This document shows positions 27,974 through 37,033 of a stretch of DNA of 57,237 nucleotides, piece by piece. A model generated the notes under the pieces. That model ran no database searches and had not been told where the DNA came from. It saw nothing but the letters and a program-made list of their open reading frames with translations. Where the stretch lies: the NCBI GenBank assembly GCA_902779505.1, contig CACZBZ010000009.1, positions 1 through 57,237 on the forward strand, given 5' to 3'. Within the stretch, counting starts at the first letter, position 1; each line of letters starts with the position of its first letter. The translations under genes were made by a program, and so were the position numbers. Source of the stretch: an uncultured Lachnospiraceae bacterium. Its GTDB lineage: Bacteria; Bacillota; Clostridia; Lachnospirales; Lachnospiraceae.

Positions 27974-28007
27974 AGCCAAACCTCCTAACATACAGCTTTC
28001 TCCTTTA

Positions 28008-28061
28008 TCAATTATTCCAAGTCAGAGAAAGCCCCAAGCCGGACTCCCTCTGTTTAGCCAT
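28008..28061 (-). CDS. Possible 17-codon leader ORF before the toxin-antitoxin pair
   Basis: AAGGATTCGCTT precedes an ATG that opens a 17-residue frame (MAKQRESGLGLSLTWNN). It ends two bases before the AAGGAG of the antitoxin, so ribosomes finishing it could reinitiate there. It may be a chance frame or a remnant; nothing else supports it. Confidence 0.25.
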   Translation of the reverse strand: MAKQRESGLGLSLTWNN

Positions 28062-28085
28062 AAGCGAATCCTTCTTGGTAAGGAT

Positions 28086-28094
28086 ATTATAGCA
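28086..28094 (-). promoter_or_regulatory. Extended -10 promoter of the toxin-antitoxin unit
   Basis: The minus strand reads TGC-TATAAT. The -35 is poor. Transcription would start near 28079, before the possible leader ORF. No palindrome that would serve as an autoregulatory operator was found around it. Confidence 0.5.
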
Positions 28095-28136
28095 TAGATA
28101 CCGGAATTATAATAATATCTTCCATCAGCTCTTAAT

Positions 28137-29318
28137 TCATGAAATTATAGAAAGAGCCACTCTGCCAAGTTGTAATCTGTCTTCTGCAGATATGGGTATC
28201 TCTTCTCCGGATTTCACTTTTCTTCCGTTCATAAATGTCCCGTTTTTTGAGCCCAGATCTTCTATGAAAATGCTGTTATTCCTGCAATTAAGTCTTGCAT
28301 GTCTCCTGCTGACACTTGGATCATTGATGCACAGATTATCTGTCCCTTTTTGTTTTCCCAAAACCACCGGCCAGGATGTCAGCACTTTTGTTTGTTCTTT
28401 GCCATTCTCATACCATACTATCCTGTGTACTTCCTGCTCACTGACATCAAAAAACATTGTGAGATTGTCGTCGTCCTCCTCTTCCTCCGGGCGAACTCCG
28501 CTGCATTTAATGACGTCCTCATCATCTGATGCGCCCCAATAATCATCAACGGTAACTATCCCGTCCGGCATCTTTATATCATCTTCTTTTCTTTCCCTTC
28601 TTTTCTGCAGAAACGACCTTATTGAAAAAGTTTTTTTACTTTCTCTTCCTGTTGAGATTACATCGTCTTTTGGATCCGTCAAGAAACTGTCTACCTTCTC
28701 TTCATGAGGCATTGTGCAGACAGCTTCCGATTCGGTTAATTTGCTTTCTTTGCTGTCTGTCTGAAGCCTTTTTATATATGTGCAGAATTTTTCCAGCGAA
28801 AACAATTCTTCTTTTGACATTCTGTAGAATTCATATGCAATCTTTACTGCCTTCTCATCATTGTGGTCTACTTTGTCCAGTAAAAAATCCGCAAGAAAAT
28901 AGTATCTGCCTTTGTTCATATGATGCAGCGCTATCATCTCATCCGTCTCGTAGGGTACACATAAAAGATTAAGCGAATCATCTTCCACATCTACAAACAT
29001 GTATTCCGGATTGTATACTATGTTCTTTTCATCCAATAAGTACTCTCTTGCCCTTGTTCCGATTGAAAGCAGTTCAAGCAGCATATTTTCCAATTCCGTT
29101 GAAGACAGAATGCTATGCTCATATTCGGTGACGAGAGAATGCATGTTGGATACTTCGTATTTAAGAACAGCCTCTTCATTTCTGTATCCGCACCTGCAAC
29201 TAAGCAGATTCTTTATGTAATTCTCGGTCAACATTCTAAGAAGATAGCGGTCTTCCTCTTTCACCCTATCTTCAAGCACAAGATAATTGGCTCCCAATTC
29301 TTCAGTTATTTCCATCAT
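28137..29318 (-). CDS. FHA-domain protein of the Tad cluster
   Basis: A 393-residue cytoplasmic protein, last gene of the pilus operon. The N-terminal 200 residues are a mostly helical module of unknown role (DUF6382-like; recalled). After a charged, low-complexity linker (about 205-300) comes a forkhead-associated domain (about 315-393) with SVSRRHARL, EDLGSKNGTFMNGRKV and a closing strand, intact for phosphothreonine binding. No kinase is encoded nearby. It may couple pilus assembly to Ser/Thr phosphorylation. It overlaps the upstream TadE-like gene by 17 bases. Confidence 0.88.
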   Translation of the reverse strand: MMEITEELGANYLVLEDRVKEEDRYLLRMLTENYIKNLLSCRCGYRNEEAVLKYEVSNMHSLVTEYEHSILSSTELENMLLELLSIGTRAREYLLDEKNIVYNPEYMFVDVEDDSLNLLCVPYETDEMIALHHMNKGRYYFLADFLLDKVDHNDEKAVKIAYEFYRMSKEELFSLEKFCTYIKRLQTDSKESKLTESEAVCTMPHEEKVDSFLTDPKDDVISTGRESKKTFSIRSFLQKRRERKEDDIKMPDGIVTVDDYWGASDDEDVIKCSGVRPEEEEDDDNLTMFFDVSEQEVHRIVWYENGKEQTKVLTSWPVVLGKQKGTDNLCINDPSVSRRHARLNCRNNSIFIEDLGSKNGTFMNGRKVKSGEEIPISAEDRLQLGRVALSIIS

Positions 29319-29769
29319 TCCCTCTCTTTCCAGGTCTGTGCAAAACCCTCAGCACTGCTGCCGGATCCAGCCTTATCACACCGGCTTTTCTTTCTGTAAT
29401 CAGTTGTTCTTCGTTATATATCCCCAGTTTTTTCAGTCTGTTTGTGATATAAGAAGATGCGTTTGTTTCAACCTTGAATCCCGTCACTTTCACATTCCCG
29501 TTGTTTTGATACTGATATATCTGCTCATCCAGGAGTTTCCCCAACTCATCTCCTGTATATGTCTCCACCACACTGTCCGCCGTATTTTTGAGCCTGCTGC
29601 CTCTTAATGCCGCAATATAACAGCTTTGCTCCACCACCAGATGATTGTAGAGGAAAAATGTAAAATATATTCCGAGTATAAAAAGCATGAATACCAGTGG
29701 AACCACAAATGACGCTTCCAAAGACAGATATCCTGTCATATTCTTTTGTCTTTTCAGTATTTTGCGCAT
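29302..29769 (-). CDS. TadE-like minor pseudopilin
   Basis: A 155-residue protein with a short basic N-terminus, GYLSLEASFVVP (Glu five residues into the hydrophobic stretch as in pseudopilins) and one membrane segment (about 18-45), then an extracellular domain. This is the TadE/TadF architecture. It is coupled by overlaps to the prepilin peptidase gene upstream (16 bases) and the FHA gene downstream (17 bases). Confidence 0.82.
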   Translation of the reverse strand: MRKILKRQKNMTGYLSLEASFVVPLVFMLFILGIYFTFFLYNHLVVEQSCYIAALRGSRLKNTADSVVETYTGDELGKLLDEQIYQYQNNGNVKVTGFKVETNASSYITNRLKKLGIYNEEQLITERKAGVIRLDPAAVLRVLHRPGKRGNDGNN

Positions 29770-30206
29770 AACAGATAGGCTCCTGCAAGTATTGTGATAA
29801 AAGGCAGTTTTGTCTTGTCCTTTATTGTTTTCACTGCGATTATCAACGACAAAAAAGAAGTGACTGCCATTGTTATGATAAATGTAACGGGATTGCTTAA
29901 CTCAGCTATGCATATCATGAGTAGTCCATCAGCTTCCCCTACTCTTTCCGGCTTTAACCTAGAATAGGCGCAAAGGAAGACCCCGGGAATCATATTTATG
30001 ACTCGATCTGTAATAGTTCTTTTTCCGCTTATAAGCTCTGTCAGCATATATGTTGTTGACATAACAATAGTTAACATAACCATCGCGGTGGGGACAGTTC
30101 TCTTCTCGAAATCAGATATGGCCAGCAAGATTAACAGGGTATGCATACATATTATTAACATCACATTTGGGGCGCTCATCTGACCGGATAATTCAGCCAA
30201 ATTCAT
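29754..30206 (-). CDS. Small A24-family prepilin peptidase (TadV-like)
   Basis: A 150-residue protein with five or so hydrophobic segments. The paired aspartates of type IV prepilin peptidases are in ISDFEKRTVP (about 30-39) and VGEADGLLM (about 89-97; GEAD in place of the usual GxGD). Size and arrangement fit TadV/CpaA-like peptidases that process Flp pilins and TadE/F. It is the second such gene in this operon. Confidence 0.82.
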   Translation of the reverse strand: MNLAELSGQMSAPNVMLIICMHTLLILLAISDFEKRTVPTAMVMLTIVMSTTYMLTELISGKRTITDRVINMIPGVFLCAYSRLKPERVGEADGLLMICIAELSNPVTFIITMAVTSFLSLIIAVKTIKDKTKLPFITILAGAYLLCAKY

Positions 30207-30212
30207 ATCTGT

Positions 30213-30920
30213 CTACCTCCCGCAAACACTGCATGGCGGACGTCCTTCCACTTCCGATAAGGGCACTGTTTTTATGGTTCTCTTAAGACCACTACAGGCA
30301 GGACTGTTATGATATCTGTTCCCCTGATCCGTAATAAAGAGCAAGCCCGTTGATTTCCCTCCACCGCATTTTTCGCATGGTCTATATTTTTCTCCGTTAG
30401 CGTTTCTTTTTGATGCTATATCATCACTACTGCAGACACTGATATTTACTCTCAGATGGCTGCAATCCTTTGACCTGTGGTAAACCGATCCCGATTCAGT
30501 TATATAGACATATTCCTCGTCATCAGTCAGATCAATTCCGGACGTAAGATCGTAACCGGTCCATTTCTTGCTGCAGGCAGCCACTTTAGCCGACGAATCT
30601 TCGAAAGCAATATTTCCTATAATGGGATGTATTGGCAAAGTGTCCGTTAGTATTATCAGGTCATTTCCACCTTCAGCCATATGAGCCGCTACCGAAGCCT
30701 CATATACTTCGTCGTGAAGCTTTGATAATCTTACCGAATAACCTTCATACATAATGAATAAAGACAGAAGGTTTACAACAAAGAAAAGAAAGATTGGAAT
30801 TGCCAATGCGGCTTCTACACTTGCAGAACCGCGATTGTTAAAGAGCCATGCCCCTGCCTTTCTGCAAATCACCTTTTTTAAATTTTTGATTGTTAGATGG
30901 GAGTATACGGGATTCGTCAT
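30213..30920 (-). CDS. TadE-like pseudopilin with paired Cys-rich modules
   Basis: A 235-residue protein. After a basic N-terminus, NNRGSASVEAALAIP leads into one membrane helix (about 38-60), the TadE signature. The C-terminal half holds two copies of a small module: YHRSKDCSHL...YRPCEKCGG and YHNSPACSGLKRT...PPCSVCGR, each with a lone Cys then a CxxC pair. These look like metal-binding or disulphide-stabilised knobs outside the cell. This half is unlike classical TadE and could be an adhesive tip (inference). Confidence 0.8.
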   Translation of the reverse strand: MTNPVYSHLTIKNLKKVICRKAGAWLFNNRGSASVEAALAIPIFLFFVVNLLSLFIMYEGYSVRLSKLHDEVYEASVAAHMAEGGNDLIILTDTLPIHPIIGNIAFEDSSAKVAACSKKWTGYDLTSGIDLTDDEEYVYITESGSVYHRSKDCSHLRVNISVCSSDDIASKRNANGEKYRPCEKCGGGKSTGLLFITDQGNRYHNSPACSGLKRTIKTVPLSEVEGRPPCSVCGR

Positions 30921-30995
30921 AAGAGAAGATTTTTGTGCAAGTTAATGGGTTCCTTCTTTACGATCTTCACAGAAAAGCATGGGTATGGCTCTTTA

Positions 30996-32456
30996 TCATT
31001 CATATGTTGCAAATCTTTTTATACTGCAATCGTAATTGTAGGCAGAAGATATGTTGGCCGTTGCGTAGAACTGATATATGGCATTGTCCATTCTGAAGTT
31101 GGAATTGCCGGGTGTTAGTCTGATGTCCATCTCCATAATGTCCATCAGCCGCATTGTTGTCCTGTCGTAATCGGCTGATTCCAAAAAGAGCGTGAGATAT
31201 TTTTTATAGTCCATATCCCCACCGGGTGGCGTATAGTCATCCAGACAGGCTGCGAATGCCACCATTTGAGCAAGAGGAGTATTCCAACTGGCATCAGTTT
31301 TAATTAAAGTCAATCCGTGACCGTCATATAGTATGCGCATATCTTTTGCACTCTCTGCATAACCCCATGCAAAAAGAATGGTCCACTTTACCGCTTCCGT
31401 CAGTTCCGGAAGACCTATGGCAGACGTAGCAGCCAGCGCCATCTCTTCAGCCTCCATTTGCTTTGACCCCGAGGACATCAGATATGCCATGTTGATTGCA
31501 TAACGGGTTTTAAAGATCTTATCCGCAATCTCCTCCATGTTTTCCATATCGGAATCCTTACCGACTATCAGGTACTCTATTTGATATGTAAGGGCTGAGC
31601 CGTCTTTCTCATCACTGTAATATCCGCACTGATCGAAGATGTATTTGTAAAATAACTGTCTTGAGACCAAATCATCCGGGGCCTTTTGGTATGGTCTTAA
31701 GCCTTCTCCGTCTCGTATATTTCTGCCCGATATCAGTCCGCTTATGTCTGTCCTTCCGAATCTCATGGCAGCCGGATCTTTAACTGCATAATACAGTGCT
31801 GTTCCCTGGGTAAGCGTACCTACCGAGTCAGCCGGATTACTTATGGAGTAGGGTTCCTCATCCTCCTCAAGATTGGAATTCAGTTCATTCATAATCTCAT
31901 CGACCTGACCGTTAGCACTGTCTCTTTCCCCACAATAAGCGTCATAATCCGACAAATAAGCCTCCAGATCCTTTTCGTTGTTTATGGAATCCGAAATCAT
32001 ATCAAGACCGTATATTGCCTTCATATATCGATCAATCTGATATCTTAGGACCCGTCCTTTGTTATCCGAGGCATAACTTATTCCGCTTATGAGCGCATTA
32101 TCTGCTCGGCATGCGGTAAGGTCCTTTCCTTTTCCGAGTATTCCCGAAGAGCATTCATCATAATTGATATTCATGTAGTGGATAAGATGTTTTGCGACAT
32201 TTTCAGGGTTCCCGTTGCCACTGCCATATGCACTGTCAATAAAAAACAGTTTGTACTGCTGTAGAAGTTCCCTGTTGTATTCTGCCAGTAGACTGTTTAT
32301 TCCAAGATCTGCCACGCACTCTGTTTGAAATCTTATTGTCCTGTTTCTTGCGGCAATAAGCATTGTTGTGATCAAAGATATGATTATGCCCAGAGAAAGC
32401 GCCACATATACTGTGATGTAACCACCGTCTCTGTATTTGTTTTTGCCTGTCTTCAT
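30996..32456 (-). CDS. Large Tad-cluster surface protein (DUF5702-like)
   Basis: About 486 residues. The start is set at the ATG at 32456, 13 bases after the Flp pilin stop; an upstream in-frame TTG would run inside the pilin gene. A basic N-terminus and one hydrophobic segment (GGYITVYVALSLGIIISLITTMLI region) precede a long extracellular region rich in helices, with no motif I recognise. It resembles TadG-like proteins, or DUF5702, found in Gram-positive Tad clusters. It probably anchors or caps the pilus. Confidence 0.78.
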   Translation of the reverse strand: MKTGKNKYRDGGYITVYVALSLGIIISLITTMLIAARNRTIRFQTECVADLGINSLLAEYNRELLQQYKLFFIDSAYGSGNGNPENVAKHLIHYMNINYDECSSGILGKGKDLTACRADNALISGISYASDNKGRVLRYQIDRYMKAIYGLDMISDSINNEKDLEAYLSDYDAYCGERDSANGQVDEIMNELNSNLEEDEEPYSISNPADSVGTLTQGTALYYAVKDPAAMRFGRTDISGLISGRNIRDGEGLRPYQKAPDDLVSRQLFYKYIFDQCGYYSDEKDGSALTYQIEYLIVGKDSDMENMEEIADKIFKTRYAINMAYLMSSGSKQMEAEEMALAATSAIGLPELTEAVKWTILFAWGYAESAKDMRILYDGHGLTLIKTDASWNTPLAQMVAFAACLDDYTPPGGDMDYKKYLTLFLESADYDRTTMRLMDIMEMDIRLTPGNSNFRMDNAIYQFYATANISSAYNYDCSIKRFATYE

Positions 32457-32469
32457 CGCTTCAAAAATG

Positions 32470-32646
32470 TCAGATGCTGTTGGCCTGTGATGTGATCTTA
32501 CTGAAAATAGTATTAACAAGATTAGTTAACTGGGTCTTGAAAATAATAACCAGACTTATAAGCACAACGATTATCAATATGATTTCTACTGTGCCCATTC
32601 CATCCTCCTCAACCATTAATTCTCTGATTCCTTTTAATCCGTTCAT
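32470..32646 (-). CDS. Flp-type (Flp1-like) major pilin
   Basis: A 58-residue protein, shorter than most automatic cut-offs. TAAGGAGGAATAAT precedes the ATG. The sequence MNGLKGIRELMVEEDG...GTVEIILIIVVLI has the short leader, Gly/Glu around the predicted cleavage site and a single hydrophobic helix (about 20-38) of the Flp family. Its place between tadC and the TadE/TadG-like genes is the usual one. It should be cut by the prepilin peptidase and polymerised. Confidence 0.85.
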   Translation of the reverse strand: MNGLKGIRELMVEEDGMGTVEIILIIVVLISLVIIFKTQLTNLVNTIFSKITSQANSI

Positions 32647-32673
32647 ATTATTCCTCCTTATATTAGCTGTAGC

Positions 32674-34089
32674 CTATGCCCCAAAAGACATATAGGCAGG
32701 TACCATTATGATCATTATTACGACTCCAAGCATAAGTATCATTGGGAATATCAGCTTGGTCTGAGCCTCTTCCCCCATCTTTCTTGCGAACATCTTCCTG
32801 TCCTCAAAAGCTGCTTTAACCTCGGTCGACAATGCTTCAATCAATCCGTCGGTTCCCTTTTTGAGATTCTGAGTAAGCAGAGCAGACAGTTTTTTATATG
32901 TCATTAAAGAACATCTTCTGCCAAAGAGCTCATATGCCTGTCCTTCATCCATTCCATCCTGTATCTTTCTGACACATAAAGACAATTCTTCATATACATA
33001 CTTCTTTCTTCCGAAAGCTCCCGCTTCCTCTTTGTAGTCCTTTACTATCCTTTCTATCGATCCTCTGATCGTCATTCCCGAACTTATAAGCAGCTGAATC
33101 TTACTTACCAGTTCCGAATAATCCATGGACAGTTCTTTGTTTCTCTCCTCATATTTCTTCCCCAAATCTCTGTCCTTGGCTTTCCATACCACAAGCAACA
33201 GCAAGGGCAGTAGCACCAGCGCAACCGGAATAATCGGCGGTGAGCTTTCCTCCCATATTATTCTCTCGTTATTCACAGACCCCGGAAGTTCCTGATAATC
33301 CAAATTCTCCGTAGCTTTATCTCTGCTCTCAATCTCATCCATAAGTTCTTTCATCCTTAAATCAGCCTCCTCCATTGCAGGAGGGTACAGTCTCAAAGGA
33401 TAGCTGTAGGTCTTTTCATATTCGCCGTATATAACAGTAAGATTCAGATCAACGTCCGTCCCTTCAACGCATTCCTCAGTATCTCCAAGTTCTCCGTTAT
33501 TCCTTAAGAGAAGATAATCTCCGCTTTCCCACCTTATCTCAAACTCCTCATATCCTTCCGCTTCTGCGGGCAGATTCATGTCTTTGTCTATGCAATCAAA
33601 CGACTTATTCTCTCCCAGAATAATAGGCTTAAAGTATCCGTAGATTTCATCCATTTTTTCTTCTGCCTCTTCTTCCGTATACTTTTGCTCGTTGACTTTG
33701 AGATCTATGCTTCCGTAATCATAGTTATCGGAATAGGCCCTTACTGTAATTGATTCGGCCCCCTTCTTATATGTATTCCGTACGATTCTGTTTTCCGTAA
33801 TAGCACTCGAATTGCTTCGATCGTACACAAGCAAAGCGGTTATGAATATCAGACCTCCGCTTATTAACAGCACAGTCTTTATCTTATCTGCATAATAATC
33901 CGCTACGAGACTGTTCATACTTACACCTGGACTGATAAGTGACAGTCTTTTCTCCATGTCCGCTGAAAAGGGCTTCTTACCATTTTCCTCACAGAACGAT
34001 ACATATCGCTTGATAAGTTTGTATGGCAGTTTTTTTATCTCTCCTATGAAATTGTGTTCGATATATTCTTTCTCTTTCTTTTTTCTCAT
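32674..34089 (-). CDS. Tad inner-membrane platform protein, TadC-like
   Basis: A 471-residue membrane protein. The C-terminal third (about 300-471) is a type II secretion F domain (Ser-Glu-Leu-Val-Ser-Lys start, four-helix bundle, two terminal membrane helices). An unusual N-terminal extension has a membrane segment (about 72-92), a 140-residue probably external domain and another membrane segment (about 285-305). Together with TadB it forms the pilus assembly platform. Confidence 0.83.
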   Translation of the reverse strand: MRKKKEKEYIEHNFIGEIKKLPYKLIKRYVSFCEENGKKPFSADMEKRLSLISPGVSMNSLVADYYADKIKTVLLISGGLIFITALLVYDRSNSSAITENRIVRNTYKKGAESITVRAYSDNYDYGSIDLKVNEQKYTEEEAEEKMDEIYGYFKPIILGENKSFDCIDKDMNLPAEAEGYEEFEIRWESGDYLLLRNNGELGDTEECVEGTDVDLNLTVIYGEYEKTYSYPLRLYPPAMEEADLRMKELMDEIESRDKATENLDYQELPGSVNNERIIWEESSPPIIPVALVLLPLLLLVVWKAKDRDLGKKYEERNKELSMDYSELVSKIQLLISSGMTIRGSIERIVKDYKEEAGAFGRKKYVYEELSLCVRKIQDGMDEGQAYELFGRRCSLMTYKKLSALLTQNLKKGTDGLIEALSTEVKAAFEDRKMFARKMGEEAQTKLIFPMILMLGVVIMIIMVPAYMSFGA

Positions 34090-34093
34090 GGAT

Positions 34094-34861
34094 TCAGACC
34101 TTGATATCTACAATTTTTTCTGACATGTACACTGAAAAAACATATACCGCCAATGCCACAGTCATAATTACCACACCTGCAAGGTTGTGATATAGCGATT
34201 CAAAAAAGCCCGGACTCGTTAGCTCGATGTAGAAGATTATTAGAAAGGGAACCATATTCATAATCTTCTGTTCAAATCTCTTGGCACTTACCATAGTGTC
34301 AATCTCCTGCATAACAGCAACCTTTTCATCTATCACATTTATATAAGATTCCATTATTCTGTTGATATTGCCTCCGGTCTGCTTGCCTATATACAACACT
34401 CCCGCAAAATCACTTATGTCTTTTATCCCGCTCCGATTTGCCAAGTCTCTTATTAAGCCGGTGAGTCCGGCATTGTTGTTAAGTCCCCTCTTTATGATGG
34501 CGAGTTCCTTTACAATGTCACTTTTCTCACCGTAAAAGCCTTTCATCTCTTCGAAAGCTCCGCAAAATGCGTTTTCCAAAGAATATCCTGCCTGAACCGA
34601 TCCATTCACCGACACCAGCATTTCCTTAAATTGCAACATTAGATTTCTTCTTCTTTTTTCTCCCAATTGTTTCTTTTTCCTGAATACAAAAAACGGAACA
34701 AATGGAGACATGAATATAATTGCGTAATAGGATCTGTAAAAAAAGTAAGCAAAGACCGCGACCAACCCGAAGGCCTGTATAATGCTTAAGGCATATTCCT
34801 TTATGCTCATCCTGTATGTTTTGTAATCAGTTGATTCCTGCTGCTTTAAGCTTTTCAACAC
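34094..34861 (-). CDS. Tad inner-membrane platform protein, TadB-like
   Basis: A 255-residue type II secretion F-domain membrane protein with hydrophobic segments near 25-60 and 205-250 and the core AGYSLENAF...YIGKQTGGNINRIMES. The frame opens with a GTG at 34861, 35 bases inside the ATPase gene; an ATG at 34810 (MSIKEY) is an alternative start just after the ATPase stop. Neither has a strong ribosome site, so translational coupling is likely. Confidence 0.85.
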   Translation of the reverse strand: MLKSLKQQESTDYKTYRMSIKEYALSIIQAFGLVAVFAYFFYRSYYAIIFMSPFVPFFVFRKKKQLGEKRRRNLMLQFKEMLVSVNGSVQAGYSLENAFCGAFEEMKGFYGEKSDIVKELAIIKRGLNNNAGLTGLIRDLANRSGIKDISDFAGVLYIGKQTGGNINRIMESYINVIDEKVAVMQEIDTMVSAKRFEQKIMNMVPFLIIFYIELTSPGFFESLYHNLAGVVIMTVALAVYVFSVYMSEKIVDIKV

Positions 34862-36050
34862 CTTTCAGCTCTCCCACTTTTTCAAGTCGCCCTATAACGG
34901 AAGATTTGCTTTCTCCGCTCTCTTTGAATCTGTAGATAGGATTGACAAGCACCTCATGACCGTCAAAACCTTCCACCTCCACTATTTCCAATACTCTCCT
35001 GGATTTATCTCTTAATCGTCCCAACTGAACAATGATGTCAACGCCTCCCGCAATCTGTCTTCTTATCGCATTAACAGGCAGTTCTGCTGCCATCAGTATC
35101 ATTGTTTCCAGTCTTGCAATAGAATCCGTCGCACTGTTGGCATGAACTGTTGACATACTTCCGTCATGTCCGCAATTCATCGCTGAACAAATCATGTCCA
35201 TTGCTTCTCCGCCTCTGCACTCGCCAACGATTATCCGGGTTGGTCTCATGCGGAGACTGGTCTTTATCAGATCCCTTATCACAATTGCTTTTCCTGCATC
35301 CGTGTTGGCATTTTTAGTCTCCATTCTCACCAGGTTATCAATTCCCTGAATCTGAAGTTCCGCGCTGTCCTCAATAGTTATTATTCTTTCATCCGCCGGA
35401 ATAAAGGCTGACAGGGCATTGAGGAAGGTCGTTTTTCCGCTTCCGGTACCACCGCTGATGATGATGTTGTAACCGCTGATGACAAGTTTTTCCAAAAAGA
35501 GGGCTACTTCATTATCAAGGGAGCCTATCCTGATCAGATCTTTCATCATAAAGGGATCTTTTGGAAATCGCCTAATCGTTAGGATTGGCCCATTAAGTGC
35601 CACCGGGGAAAGAACTACATTTACACGAGAACCGTCTCCCAGTCTTGCATCCACAATAGGAGAGGATTCATTTACAACTCTGTTGCATTTGGCCACAATC
35701 TGCTGAATTACATTTCTCAGAGTCTCTTCCGAATCAAATCGTCTTTCAGACTTGTAGAGACGACCGGCTCTTTCAACAAATATATTGTTAGGACCATTGA
35801 TCATTATCTCCGTAACACTCTCATCCTCTAAGAAATCCTGCAGAATATCCAGTTTTCTCATTGAGTGGAAGATCTGTCTGCTCAGTTCTATCCTCTTTTT
35901 CACCGGAATATGAAGATCTCCCTCGGCTTTTTGCAACTCCTCGCCTATCATTTTTTTCAGGTTTTCATCGGACACATCCTCCAGATATTCGAGTTTACCT
36001 ATAAGTTCTCTTTTTATCCTGTTAATAACGTTTTCATACTGTTCCATCAT
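34827..36050 (-). CDS. Tad pilus assembly ATPase, CpaF/TadA-like
   Basis: A 407-residue hexameric secretion ATPase that powers pilin extrusion. It has an N-terminal helical domain, the INGPNNIFVERAG region, Walker A GGTGSGKTT (200-208), the Asp box (IITIEDSAELQI), a His box (MSTVHANSA) and Walker B (RIIVGECRGGEA). All catalytic parts are intact. It overlaps the TadZ-like gene by four bases and the TadB gene by 35. Confidence 0.94.
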   Translation of the reverse strand: MMEQYENVINRIKRELIGKLEYLEDVSDENLKKMIGEELQKAEGDLHIPVKKRIELSRQIFHSMRKLDILQDFLEDESVTEIMINGPNNIFVERAGRLYKSERRFDSEETLRNVIQQIVAKCNRVVNESSPIVDARLGDGSRVNVVLSPVALNGPILTIRRFPKDPFMMKDLIRIGSLDNEVALFLEKLVISGYNIIISGGTGSGKTTFLNALSAFIPADERIITIEDSAELQIQGIDNLVRMETKNANTDAGKAIVIRDLIKTSLRMRPTRIIVGECRGGEAMDMICSAMNCGHDGSMSTVHANSATDSIARLETMILMAAELPVNAIRRQIAGGVDIIVQLGRLRDKSRRVLEIVEVEGFDGHEVLVNPIYRFKESGESKSSVIGRLEKVGELKGVEKLKAAGIN

Positions 36051-37033
36051 TCTTTGTTTATTAGATTCTTTACATATATGCGAAGATCATTCCCGCCTGT
36101 TTTTGCAGATTCGCTTTTCTTTACTACAAGGTCATATACGTCACATTTATATATTTTCTTCTCCATATCCTCATATCCCAGAATCTTCAATTCATGCATA
36201 AACTGTTCGGTCTTCGCTTTTGCCGCCATGTCATTAGTTACTGTCATATATATTCGGTCACAGAGACTTAATATCTCAAACAAACCTTGAATACCCTCAG
36301 ACAAATCCAATATCAGATGTTCATAATCGGTTCTTTTCTCAATCTCTCTGATAAGATTAAGCCACTCTTCCGAATTCATGGATCTCAGATCAACATGACT
36401 CTTCATCGGAGGTACCATATGCATGCCCCCGGTCTGCCCCGATATCTCTGCTATGTAAGAAGCCAGTTCTGTATTACCGGCTCCCACTGCATATATCAGA
36501 TCCGACAGGTCATTGTCTCTCTCGTCATTAAAGAATCTCCCCATTCCCGCAAAGGATTCAAAGTTGAGATATAATGCCTTGGAGTGTCTACTTAATTCTT
36601 CCCCCAGTGCCATCGCAAGACTTGTCTGACCGGTTCTGTGAACAGGTGTAAAGAACCCCGTTATCTTCAATTCCTTCTTACGCTCAAGTATCTTGTCTAC
36701 ACCTTTTGTTTCTGCTGCAAATCCCAGCAGTTCTCTTATGATCTTCTCGCAGTTTTGATACTTGTATATTTCTCTGCGATCATGATCGAAATTTCTGTTA
36801 TTGCGCTTGAAAAGTATTATTTTTTCAATATCTTTTTCGCCAAGCTCCGGCAGTTTAGACTCCTCATCCGCTATGATGATATCAATGTTCTCCCTCTTTA
36901 AAAGGTCTTTAAGACTGTCCGGATCATCTCCTGTTTTAACTAAAAAGGGAAAGCCCTGCTTGTTATTGATGTACTCTGTCAGCTTTCTTGCATAAGCTAC
37001 TTCTTCATCAAAAATCATAATTGTGTGATTCAT
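36047..37033 (-). CDS. TadZ/CpaE-like localisation protein with degenerate nucleotide site
   Basis: A 328-residue protein in the TadZ position, beside the ATPase. An N-terminal receiver-like domain (about 1-110) is followed by a MinD/ParA-fold region. The Walker A place reads FFTPVHRTGQTSLAMALG: the deviant GKT lysine is lacking, as in many atypical TadZ proteins. The LILDLSEGIQGL stretch is Walker B-like. It probably marks the pilus site at the cell pole or septum. Confidence 0.82.
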   Translation of the reverse strand: MNHTIMIFDEEVAYARKLTEYINNKQGFPFLVKTGDDPDSLKDLLKRENIDIIIADEESKLPELGEKDIEKIILFKRNNRNFDHDRREIYKYQNCEKIIRELLGFAAETKGVDKILERKKELKITGFFTPVHRTGQTSLAMALGEELSRHSKALYLNFESFAGMGRFFNDERDNDLSDLIYAVGAGNTELASYIAEISGQTGGMHMVPPMKSHVDLRSMNSEEWLNLIREIEKRTDYEHLILDLSEGIQGLFEILSLCDRIYMTVTNDMAAKAKTEQFMHELKILGYEDMEKKIYKCDVYDLVVKKSESAKTGGNDLRIYVKNLINKE

